DNA of 64,000 nt from an uncultured Actinomycetes bacterium. GTDB lineage: Bacteria; Actinomycetota; Acidimicrobiia; Acidimicrobiales; Microtrichaceae. How positions within the stretch are numbered: the first letter of the stretch is position 1; each line of letters opens with the position of its first letter. The position numbers and the translations under genes are program-made. The DNA lies in contig CAIYGQ010000174.1 of assembly GCA_903925745.1 (NCBI GenBank), positions 1 through 64,000 on the forward strand, in the 5' to 3' direction. The notes below the pieces were generated by a model that was not told the DNA's origin, did no database searches, and saw only the letters and a list, made by a program, of their open reading frames with translations. Positions 42,465 to 49,847 of the stretch are shown piece after piece.

Positions 42465-44019
42465 GACCCGAGCCGGCACGAACCCCGGCGCCCCGATCAC
42501 GTCGGCCAGCGCGGGGCTGTCCGGGCTGGTCCTGGCCAGCCGCTACCGGCTGGACCGACTGATCGGCTCCGGTGGCATGGCCCAGGTCTGGGAGGCCACC
42601 GACACCGTCCTGGCGCGCCGGGTCGCGGTCAAGCTGCTCCACCCGCACCTGGCGGCCGACCCGCAGTTCGTCCAGCGGTTCCGGCAGGAGGCGAAGGCAG
42701 CCGCACGGATCAACGACCCGGGTGTGGTCGGCGTGTTCGACACCTGCAGCGACCAGGGCCACGAGGCGATCGTGATGGAGCTCCTGGAGGCCACGACGCT
42801 GCGGGACCTGATCGACGAGCGGGGCTCGCTCGACGCCGCCACCACCGAGCGGATCGGGCTCCGGGTGCTCGACGCCCTGGAGGCGGCCCACCGGGCCGAC
42901 CTGGTGCACCGCGACATCAAGCCCTCGAACATCCTCCTGTGCCGTGACGGCCGAGTGAAGCTCGCCGACTTCGGGATCGCCGTCGCCGACGGACAGACCC
43001 AGCTCACCCAGGAGGGTTCGCTGGTCGGTACGGCCACCTACCTGGCCCCGGAGCAGCTCCAGCACCAGGACCTCGACGGGCGGGCGGACCTCTACTCACT
43101 CGGCGTCGTGCTCTACGAGTGCCTCACGGGACGCAGCCCGTTCGAGGGCGACACCGCGGCGGCCGTCGCCCTCGCCCGTCTCCACACTCCACCTCTCGAC
43201 CCCCGGCAGCTCCGCGTCGACGTGCCGGCCCACCTGGCGGAGGTCCTGATGGTGGCACTGTCGGTCGACCCGGACCACCGCTTCGCCTCGGCGGCCGACT
43301 TCCGGGCGGCGCTGCTCGGCGGGAGCGTGCACATCCCCGGTCCTCCGACGGGCTTCGAGTCCGACGCCCTGGTGGACCTCCACGACGACGACCTGGAGTC
43401 GTTCACGTCGTCCGAGCGCGGCTGGCTCCTCCCGGCGATGCTGATCGTGCTCGTCGGCGCCGCCCTCACGGTCGCCGGACTACTCGTCCGGGAGTCACGC
43501 GTGGAGGAACCGGTGGCCGCCCCCGGATCCAGCCTCCCGAGCGTCGAGCTCGAACCGCTGGCCATCGCGCGGGTCGGCACGTTCGACCCTCAGGGCAGCG
43601 GCACCAGGGGCGAGAACGACGGTGACGCCCCCAACGTCGCTGACGGCGAGCCGGGGACCGGGTGGCGGACCGAGCTCTACGACGAGCGCGGGTTCTTCGG
43701 GTCCAAGACCGGAGTCGGTGTCGCCCTCGTCCTCGAGTCCAGGTCGCTCGTCGACCGGGTGCGGATCCAGTCGAGCGATGACGGGTGGAGCGGGTCGATC
43801 TACGTGATCGACGCCGAGTCGACCGATGCGATCGACCTGGGCAACCTGGTCCCGGCCGCCCAGGTGGACGACGTGCGCGGCACCCTGGAGGTCGACACCC
43901 GCGGAGCGCCCGGACGCCTGGTCCTGTTGTGGATCACCCAGCTCGGCGATCCGACCGACGGGCGGCACAGCGTGCGGATCGACGAGATGTCGGCCCGCGG
44001 CCGACCCGCCCGGGGGTGA
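42457..44019 (+). CDS. Membrane serine/threonine protein kinase with extracellular discoidin-like domain
   Basis: 520 residues from GTG 42457. A complete PknB-type kinase domain: Gly loop GSGGMAQV (37-44), Lys59, helix-C Glu78, catalytic HRDIKPSN (Asp153, Asn158), DFG (171-173) and APEQ. One membrane helix (~323-344) leads to an extracellular domain of ~170 residues with a discoidin/galactose-binding look (NVADGEPGTGWRTELYDERGFFGSKTGVGVALVLE). This matches the kinase-TM-extracellular part of the mycobacterial MviN fusion at this locus, but with catalytic residues intact and without the MurJ part. Confidence 0.9.
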   Translation: MDETRAGTNPGAPITSASAGLSGLVLASRYRLDRLIGSGGMAQVWEATDTVLARRVAVKLLHPHLAADPQFVQRFRQEAKAAARINDPGVVGVFDTCSDQGHEAIVMELLEATTLRDLIDERGSLDAATTERIGLRVLDALEAAHRADLVHRDIKPSNILLCRDGRVKLADFGIAVADGQTQLTQEGSLVGTATYLAPEQLQHQDLDGRADLYSLGVVLYECLTGRSPFEGDTAAAVALARLHTPPLDPRQLRVDVPAHLAEVLMVALSVDPDHRFASAADFRAALLGGSVHIPGPPTGFESDALVDLHDDDLESFTSSERGWLLPAMLIVLVGAALTVAGLLVRESRVEEPVAAPGSSLPSVELEPLAIARVGTFDPQGSGTRGENDGDAPNVADGEPGTGWRTELYDERGFFGSKTGVGVALVLESRSLVDRVRIQSSDDGWSGSIYVIDAESTDAIDLGNLVPAAQVDDVRGTLEVDTRGAPGRLVLLWITQLGDPTDGRHSVRIDEMSARGRPARG

Positions 44020-44100
44020 CCCGATGAGGACCCAAACGACGAACCGGGGACGAACCGGAATCGCCGCCGGGGGGTGACCGGGCCCTCTAGGCTCCGGCCG

Positions 44101-44427
44101 ATGTCGAACATCCCGGGCAACGAGCACCCGAACGGAGGCCCGCCCGCGGGTGGGTCCGACTGGACCGACCAGGTCACGGACCTGATCGTCGACTCCGTCG
44201 ACAAGGTCCGCGCCCGCACCACCGGACCGCTCCTCGACCTCAGCCGGGCCGGGGTCCTGGCCCTCGTCGCCGTGATCGTCCTGGTCCCGGTGATCATCAT
44301 CGTCACCGTCGGGCTGACCCGCTTCCTGCACTGGCTGCTGCCCGGCGGGATCTGGGTGTCCTACACCGTGATGGGCCTCCTGTTCGTGCTGCTCGGGGCG
44401 TTCCTCTGGAGTCGACGACGCGACTGA
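44101..44427 (+). CDS. Small two-helix membrane protein
   Basis: 108 residues from ATG 44101. A hydrophilic Gly/Pro-rich N-terminus, an amphipathic segment (WTDQVTDLIVDSVDKVRARTTGPLLDLS), two transmembrane helices (~57-77 and ~84-103) and a short basic end (WSRRRD). I do not recognise a named family; small membrane proteins of this type occur beside trxB in related actinobacteria (recollection, unverified). It sits between the kinase gene and trxB on the same strand. Confidence 0.7.
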   Translation: MSNIPGNEHPNGGPPAGGSDWTDQVTDLIVDSVDKVRARTTGPLLDLSRAGVLALVAVIVLVPVIIIVTVGLTRFLHWLLPGGIWVSYTVMGLLFVLLGAFLWSRRRD

Positions 44428-44503
44428 CCGGTCGGGTCCCGGCGCCCGGCCACACCGACCACGTTCCCATCCGTCCCCCCAGTCCTGACGAGGAGTTCCA
44501 CCT

Positions 44504-45466
44504 GTGACCGACGACGTCCGAAACGTCATCGTGGTCGGCTCCGGCCCAGCGGGCCTGACCGCCGCCATCTACACCGCCCGCGCATCCCTGGATCCGCTCG
44601 TCATCGAGGGGGAACCGTCCTCGACGAGCGACCAGCCGGGTGGCCAGCTGATGCTCACCACCGAGGTCGAGAACTTCCCGGGGTTCCCAGAGGGAATCAT
44701 GGGTCCGGAGCTCATGCAGTCGTTCCGGGACCAGGCCGAGCGGTTCGGCGCCGAGATCGTCACGGCCAAGGTCACCCGCCTCGACCTGAAGACCTCCCCG
44801 TTCGGGGTGTGGGTGGGCGGCACGGACGGCGAACCCACCCACCGGGCCCGGTCGATCATCATCGCCACCGGGGCGTCCTCGCTGATGCTCGGCCTCGAGG
44901 CGGAACGACGCCTGATCGGCCACGGCCTCTCGACGTGTGCGACCTGCGACGGGTTCTTCTTCCGCGACCAGGACATCTGCGTCGTCGGTGGCGGCGACTC
45001 GGCGATCGAGGAGGCCCTGTTCCTCACCCGCTTCGCCAGCTCGGTCACGGTGATCCACCGACGCGACACGCTCCGGGCCTCGAAGATCATGCAGGAGCGG
45101 GCCTTCGCCAACCCCAAGCTCAGCTTCCTGTGGAACACCGTGGTTGACGACCTGATCGGCGAGGAACAACTCGAGGGCGTGGTCACCCGCGACGTGGAGA
45201 GCGGGGAGGTGACGACGCATCCGTTCACCGGCGCGTTCGTCGCGATCGGCCACCGGCCGAACACCGACCTGTTCGTCGGCCAGTTGTCACTGAAGGACAA
45301 CGGCTACCTGCGGACCTTCGACGACCGGTCCCACACCAGCGTGGACGGAGTCTTCGCCTGTGGCGACGTCCAGGACGACTGGTACCGACAGGCGATCACG
45401 GCGGCGGGCAGCGGGTGCATGGCCGCGATCGACGCCGAGCGCTGGCTGGAGCGCATGGGACACTGA
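44504..45466 (+). CDS. trxB: Thioredoxin reductase
   Basis: An NADPH-dependent FAD enzyme that keeps thioredoxin reduced. 320 residues: FAD motif VIVVGSGPAGLTAAIYTARA, redox pair CATC (Cys145, Cys148) in STCATCDGFFFRDQ, NADPH motif VVGGGDSAIEEALFLTRFA and the C-terminal GVFACGDVQDDWYRQAITAAGSG. The GTG start is preceded by GAGGAG. trxA follows at 133 bp, as in the mycobacterial trxB2-trxC order. Confidence 0.97.
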   Translation: MTDDVRNVIVVGSGPAGLTAAIYTARASLDPLVIEGEPSSTSDQPGGQLMLTTEVENFPGFPEGIMGPELMQSFRDQAERFGAEIVTAKVTRLDLKTSPFGVWVGGTDGEPTHRARSIIIATGASSLMLGLEAERRLIGHGLSTCATCDGFFFRDQDICVVGGGDSAIEEALFLTRFASSVTVIHRRDTLRASKIMQERAFANPKLSFLWNTVVDDLIGEEQLEGVVTRDVESGEVTTHPFTGAFVAIGHRPNTDLFVGQLSLKDNGYLRTFDDRSHTSVDGVFACGDVQDDWYRQAITAAGSGCMAAIDAERWLERMGH

Positions 45467-45599
45467 GCGTTCCCTCGGTCCCGCAACCGGTCGGAAATGC
45501 AACCGCCGTCCGCGGGGTTGTGTCGCTGGCACCCCGGAGTTCCGGGTGGCGCGAGAATGGGTCGATCGGTCGACGACCCCGACCCGGAAAGGCCTCGAC

Positions 45600-45920
45600 A
45601 TGTCAACCTTCGTCCTCGACGACGCCACCTTCCACGAGGAGATCGGCTCCTCGGACCTGCCGGTCCTGGTGGACTTCTGGGCCGAGTGGTGTGGTCCGTG
45701 CAAGATGATCGCCCCCACGCTGGAGGAGATCTCGGTGGAGCACCAGGAGTCGCTGCGGATCGCCAAGGTGAACGTCGACATCTCACCCGATATCGCACGA
45801 GAGTTCAACGTGATGAGTATCCCCACCATGATCGTTTTTCGTGATGGGGAGGAGGCGGCCCGGATCGTCGGGGCCAAGGCCAAGGCGGCCCTGCTCGACG
45901 AACTGTCCCCGTTCATCTGA
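45600..45920 (+). CDS. trxA: Thioredoxin
   Basis: 106 residues from ATG 45600 (GGAAAGG upstream). Active site WCGPC (Cys31, Cys34) in VDFWAEWCGPCKMIAPTLEEIS and the cis-Pro loop MSIPTMIVF. It is reduced by the adjacent TrxB and supplies electrons to ribonucleotide reductase, methionine sulfoxide reductase and similar enzymes. The ORF-track start at 45360 is within trxB. Confidence 0.97.
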   Translation: MSTFVLDDATFHEEIGSSDLPVLVDFWAEWCGPCKMIAPTLEEISVEHQESLRIAKVNVDISPDIAREFNVMSIPTMIVFRDGEEAARIVGAKAKAALLDELSPFI

Positions 45921-45991
45921 CCGACACTCGCTCCGGGGCACCTGTCCGCTCTCCGAGCGGTGGGCCTTTCGGTTGACGCGGGAGCACCACC

Positions 45992-46981
45992 ATCACCCTC
46001 TCGTCCCTCCCACTCCAGCCTGGTGACACGGGCGACGATGTCGCCGACCTCCAACGGCGCCTCGCCGCCCACGGGGCCCACAGTGGTGACCGGGCCGGCC
46101 ACTACGGACCGGGAACGTCCGACGCGGTCCGACGGTTCCAGGAGCGTCGGTCCCTGCCCGTCACCGGGGTCTGCGACGTGACCACGTGGTCGATGCTCGT
46201 GGAGGCCGGGTACTCCCTGGGCCACCGACTCCTCTGCCTGCAGCGGCCGATGCTCCGCGGCGACGACGTGGCCGACCTCCAGTTGAGGTTGAGCCATCTG
46301 GGGTTCGACCCGGGGCGGATCGACGGCATCTTCGGGCCGCAGACCGAGCAGGCGGTGAGTGCGTTCCAGCGGAACACGGGGCTGGTGTGCGACCGGGTCT
46401 GCGGCGACGACACCGTCGAGGCCCTCGACCAACTCGGGCGGGGAGGCGAGCTGACCTCGGTGACCGTGGTCCGCGAGGCAGAGCGGCTCCGGACCAGCAC
46501 CCGCCGGCTGGAACACCTCATCGTCGCCCTCGGGACCGACGGGAGCGAACTGGCCGGGGCGCTGGCCGACGAGGTGCGGTCGATCCTCCACGAGGTGGCG
46601 GCCCAGGTATCGGTCCTCGACGGCGACTGGTCCGCCCAGGCGACCTACTGCAACGACCTCCGCGCCGACCTCTACGTCGGCCTCGAGATCCTGCCCGACG
46701 TCCGCGTCGACGCCGCCCACTTCGGCGTGGAGGGCTTCGAGTCACTGGGCGGTCGGAGGCTCGCCGAGGCGATCATCGAGGAGCTCCCGGCGGTACCCGG
46801 GTGGGGGAGCGGAACCGTCTCCGGTCGCCGATCGCCGATCCTCCGAGAGACGCGCTCCCCCGCGGTGCTCCTCCGGATCGGAGCCCCGGAGGTGGTCGAC
46901 CAGCAGCACGGCATGATCGCCACCGCCGTGGTCCGAGCGGTGCAGCAGTGGCCGGAGCTGGTCGCAGCTCCATCGACCTGA
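45992..46981 (+). CDS. CwlM-like protein: two peptidoglycan-binding domains plus amidase_3-like domain; ATC start proposed
   Basis: The frame opens after TGA at 45974, and no ATG, GTG or TTG occurs before 46178, yet those codons encode a second good peptidoglycan-binding repeat (LQPGDTGDDVADLQRRLAAHG ... DAVRRFQERRSLPVTGVCDVTT). GGAG at 45981-45984 lies 7 nt before an in-frame ATC (45992), proposed as the start (329 residues). Residues ~76-145 form the second repeat. The C-terminal part resembles amidase_3 (FGVEGFESLGGRRLAEAIIEEL ... SPAVLLRIG), but the zinc ligands look incomplete. Mycobacterial CwlM at this locus regulates MurA rather than cutting cell wall. Confidence 0.8.
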   Translation: MTLSSLPLQPGDTGDDVADLQRRLAAHGAHSGDRAGHYGPGTSDAVRRFQERRSLPVTGVCDVTTWSMLVEAGYSLGHRLLCLQRPMLRGDDVADLQLRLSHLGFDPGRIDGIFGPQTEQAVSAFQRNTGLVCDRVCGDDTVEALDQLGRGGELTSVTVVREAERLRTSTRRLEHLIVALGTDGSELAGALADEVRSILHEVAAQVSVLDGDWSAQATYCNDLRADLYVGLEILPDVRVDAAHFGVEGFESLGGRRLAEAIIEELPAVPGWGSGTVSGRRSPILRETRSPAVLLRIGAPEVVDQQHGMIATAVVRAVQQWPELVAAPST

Positions 46982-47020
46982 ACCCTCGACCTGAAGTGCC
47001 GCGTGCGGCTAACCACAGGG

Positions 47021-47040
47021 TTGTCCACACGTGGGGATAA
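47021..47040. promoter_or_regulatory. DnaA-box-like pair between CwlM-like gene and parB
   Basis: TTGTCCACA (47021-47029) matches the high-GC DnaA-box consensus, and GTGGGGATAA (47031-47040) is a near-box in the opposite direction (TTATCCCCA). Both lie in the 98-bp gap between convergent genes. Confidence 0.55.
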
Positions 47041-47079
47041 ACCCTCCAGCCGAGATCGACCCCACCAGCAGGGGTGCGA

Positions 47080-48006
47080 TCACTCAGCGATGATGAGCCG
47101 GTAGATCCGCTCCAGGTCCTCGAGGTTCGCGAAGTCCACGACGACCTTGCCCCGCCGGGCGGACATCGAGATCGACACCTTGGTGTCCAGACGCTCCGCC
47201 AGCAGCTCCTCGAGCTCCAGCAGTCCGGGGGGGCGGAGTCGAGGGCGGGGCCCGTCGTCCCCCGGGTCGGTCGACCCGGCCCCGGATTCAGCTTGAGCGC
47301 CCGCTCCCGCTCCTGCGCCGAGGCCCTGCTCCAGTTCGAGTCGCTCCCGCACCAGTTGCTCCAGGTCCCGGACCGACAGGCCCTCGGCGACCGCACGCCG
47401 GGCCAGCGCCTCTTGGTAGGCCCGATCCGGGTGGCCGAGCAGGGCCTTGGCGTGCCCTGCGCTCAGGAGTTGCTCCCCCACCAACTTCTGCACGGCCGGC
47501 GTCAACTGGAAGAGCCGGAGCAGATTGGCCACCGACGCCCGACTCCGGCCGACCCGCTGCGCGACCTGCTCCTGGGTGTAGCCGAAGTCCTCGATCAACT
47601 GCTGGTAGGCAGCGGCCTCCTCCAGCGGGTTCAGGTCCTGACGGTGCAGGTTCTCCACGAGCGCCTGCTCCAACGAGGAGACGTCCTCGACGGAGCGCAC
47701 CACCACCGGCACCTCGGTCAGGTTCGCCCGCTTCGCAGCCCGGAGCCGACGTTCGCCGGCGATGAGTTCGAACCCATCGTCCACCGGACGGACCAGGAGG
47801 GGTTGGAGCACGCCCAGCTCACGGATGGAGTCGGCCAGACCGACGAGGGTCTCCTCGTCGAAGGACTTCCTCGGTTGGAGCGGATTGGCCCGCACCTGCT
47901 CGATCGGAACCAGTTGGTACCCGGCGATGCCCGGTTCGCCCCCCGCCTCTGAGGCGGCGGGAATCAGCGAGGTGATCCCCCGTCCCAGTCCTCCCTTACG
48001 AGCCAC
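47080..48006 (-). CDS. parB: Chromosome partition protein ParB
   Basis: A CTP-dependent DNA clamp that loads at parS. 308 residues: VPIEQVRANPLQPRKSFDEETL, the CTP-binding LIAGERRLRAAK and ALVENLHRQDLNPLEEA, a helix-turn-helix (YTQEQVAQRVGRSRASVANLLRLFQL), a Gly/Ala-rich linker (LGAGAGAGAQAESGAGS) and a C-terminal dimer domain. The start is GTG 48006, overlapping the end of parA by 11 bp. Three parS sites lie about 1 kb away, upstream of parA. Confidence 0.97.
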   Translation of the reverse strand: MARKGGLGRGITSLIPAASEAGGEPGIAGYQLVPIEQVRANPLQPRKSFDEETLVGLADSIRELGVLQPLLVRPVDDGFELIAGERRLRAAKRANLTEVPVVVRSVEDVSSLEQALVENLHRQDLNPLEEAAAYQQLIEDFGYTQEQVAQRVGRSRASVANLLRLFQLTPAVQKLVGEQLLSAGHAKALLGHPDRAYQEALARRAVAEGLSVRDLEQLVRERLELEQGLGAGAGAGAQAESGAGSTDPGDDGPRPRLRPPGLLELEELLAERLDTKVSISMSARRGKVVVDFANLEDLERIYRLIIAE

Positions 48007-48862
48007 CTGACACCTCCCTGGCGAGCTCCCGGTACGCCACGGCCCCCCGGGAACTCGAATCGAACACCGTGATCGGCTGGCCGAACGAGGGGGCTTCGGA
48101 GAGGCGGACGTTCCGGGGAATCGTGTTCCGGAACACCTTCGAGCCGAAGTGCCCCCTCACTTCGTCCTTGACCTGCTCGGCGAGCTTCGTCCGCCCGTCG
48201 TACATCACCAGGACCAGACCGGTGATCTCCAGTTCCGGATTGAGGTGGGCCCGCACCAGCTCGACGTTGTTGGTGAGCAGCGCCAGCCCCTCCAACGCGT
48301 AGTACTCGCACTGGATCGGGACGATCACCTCCCGGACGGCCGACAGTCCGTTCACCGTGAGTAGCCCCAGCGACGGAGGGCAGTCCACGAGCACGTAGTC
48401 GTAGTCGTCCAGCACGCCGTCGATGGCCCGCTTCAGGCGGGTCTCCCGGCTCATCATCGACACCAGTTCGACCTCGGCCCCCGAGAGGTCCCGGCTCGCC
48501 GGGGCCACGAAGAGGTTGCGGACCTCGGTCGGCTCGACGCAATCCTCCATGGGGAGACCGTGGATGAGGACGTCGTAGGTTGTGTGTTCGAGAGAGGACG
48601 GATCGATGCCCAGGCCGGTTGTGGCGTTGCCCTGAGGGTCCAGGTCGACGACCAGCGTCCGGAAGCCCAACTCGGCCAACGCCGCCCCCAGGTTGACGGC
48701 CGTCGTCGTCTTGCCCACTCCGCCCTTCTGGTTCGCGATCGCGATGACCCTGGGCAGGTCCGGGATCACCCGGGGTGCGTCCGCAGCCTGGTGGACACCA
48801 GTGCCGGGCGGACTCGGCGACGGCGCTTCGGCGTCCGGGGACGGAACCGGCAGGTCGCTCAT
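47996..48862 (-). CDS. parA: Chromosome partition ATPase ParA (Soj)
   Basis: 288 residues from ATG 48862, chosen because AGGAG lies 5 nt upstream; an adjacent ATG at 48865 is the alternative. After a Pro/Ser/Ala-rich N-terminus of ~35 residues comes deviant Walker A ANQKGGVGKTTTAVNLG (46-52), DLDPQGNATTG, and VDCPPSLGLLTVNGL. It moves ParB-parS complexes over the nucleoid. The ORF-track start at 49033 would translate through two parS sites (reading FHVEH) and is rejected. Confidence 0.97.
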   Translation of the reverse strand: MSDLPVPSPDAEAPSPSPPGTGVHQAADAPRVIPDLPRVIAIANQKGGVGKTTTAVNLGAALAELGFRTLVVDLDPQGNATTGLGIDPSSLEHTTYDVLIHGLPMEDCVEPTEVRNLFVAPASRDLSGAEVELVSMMSRETRLKRAIDGVLDDYDYVLVDCPPSLGLLTVNGLSAVREVIVPIQCEYYALEGLALLTNNVELVRAHLNPELEITGLVLVMYDGRTKLAEQVKDEVRGHFGSKVFRNTIPRNVRLSEAPSFGQPITVFDSSSRGAVAYRELAREVSGGS

Positions 48863-48954
48863 CATCGCTCCTGGGGAGAAGGGGCCCGGGTCCACCGGGC
48901 GGGGGGCGTCATCCTCGCCGCTGGACCTGGCCAGGTCAAGGGTTTCCGGCGGTG

Positions 48955-48984
48955 CCGGTCGTGTTCCACGTGGAACACGACCGG
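48955..48984. other. parS: parS site 1 within a 30-bp perfect palindrome
   Basis: TGTTCCACGTGGAACA (48962-48977) matches the parS consensus TGTTTCACGTGAAACA except for a symmetric T-to-C change, and is extended by CCGGTCG/CGACCGG to a 30-bp perfect inverted repeat. Confidence 0.93.
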
Positions 48985-49006
48985 ACGCTGGATCCGTCAG
49001 CCTGGA

Positions 49007-49024
49007 ATGTTCCACGTGGAACAT
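49007..49024. other. parS: parS site 2
   Basis: The same 16-bp core TGTTCCACGTGGAACA at 49008-49023; symmetry extends by one base pair on each side only. It lies 46 bp from site 1 and 47 bp from site 3, measured core start to core start. Confidence 0.93.
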
Positions 49025-49044
49025 CGGCCGCACCGCCGGCGGTG

Positions 49045-49080
49045 GGATTCGGGGTGTTCCACGTGGAACACCCCGAATCC
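49045..49080. other. parS: parS site 3 within a 36-bp perfect palindrome
   Basis: The core TGTTCCACGTGGAACA (49055-49070) is flanked by GGATTCGGGG and CCCCGAATCC, giving a 36-bp perfect inverted repeat ending 19 bp from the rsmG stop. It could also act as the rsmG terminator hairpin. Confidence 0.93.
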
Positions 49081-49099
49081 GTGCTCGGCCTCGATCAGA

Positions 49100-49813
49100 T
49101 CAGAACAATGGTTGTTTCGTAGGTCGGCCCACCCGCCGCGGGAACCGATCATCAGGCCTGACCAGTCGGAGACGACGAATCCGACCTGGCTGGCCGGGGA
49201 CCGCTCCCTCGTCCAGGAACCCGAGTTCAGCAAGGCCCGGACCGGGCCACCGGTCCGTCAGATCGCCCGGTGGCTCGCTCACGAGCAGCAGCCCGCCGGG
49301 TTCGATGAACCCGACTGCACACTCGGCCGTGACCGCAGGTGGCCCGAAGAGTCGAGCGGTCACCGTCGAGTAGCGGCGGCGATGTTCGGGGTCGCGAGCG
49401 ACCTCCTCGGCCCGGCCATGGACCACTCGGGTCCCCGGCACCAGATCGGTGGCCCACCGCTCGAGGAACGCACATCGGCGAGCGCTCGAGTCCAACAGGG
49501 TGACGTTGAGGTCAGGCCGGAAGTGGGCGACCAGCAGGCCCGGGAGGCCACCACCGGACCCCAGATCAAGCACGGCCCGAGCATCGACGCCGGCAGCCCG
49601 ATCGATGAGGCGACTGAACGTCCACGCGCTCCGGACGTGGTCCAGTGGGTCAGGACCGCCGATCAGGTCGGCACGGCCCGCGGCCTCGAAGTACGCCTCG
49701 AGCACGGCCGGGGTCTCATCCGGGACCAACCCGCCGGCCGTGCGCCGATCCGGGGCCGGGTCGTCTCGACCCCGAGGTGTTCCCGGCGGATCCCCAGCCG
49801 GATCTCGACCCAT
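49100..49813 (-). CDS. rsmG: 16S rRNA (guanine-N7) methyltransferase
   Basis: Methylates G527 of 16S rRNA. 237 residues; SAM motif VLDLGSGGGLPGLLVAHFRPDLNVTLLDSSARRCAFLERW, followed by YSTVTARLFGPPAVTAECA. The C-terminus is somewhat basic. It stands in the conserved rpmH-rnpA-yidD-yidC-jag-rsmG-parA-parB order, separated from parA by the parS cluster. The start at 49813 is tentative, since the first ~30 residues are Pro/Arg-rich and poorly conserved-looking. Confidence 0.95.
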   Translation of the reverse strand: MGRDPAGDPPGTPRGRDDPAPDRRTAGGLVPDETPAVLEAYFEAAGRADLIGGPDPLDHVRSAWTFSRLIDRAAGVDARAVLDLGSGGGLPGLLVAHFRPDLNVTLLDSSARRCAFLERWATDLVPGTRVVHGRAEEVARDPEHRRRYSTVTARLFGPPAVTAECAVGFIEPGGLLLVSEPPGDLTDRWPGPGLAELGFLDEGAVPGQPGRIRRLRLVRPDDRFPRRVGRPTKQPLF

Positions 49814-49847
49814 GGTCGAGACTCGCGCGGTGTCGGTGAACCCGGGT

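Noticed and set aside
48863-49033. Extended parA start at 49033 (MRPMFHVEH...)
   Set aside because: The extension translates parS palindromes 1 and 2; ATG 48862 has a better ribosome-binding site and the family-typical length.
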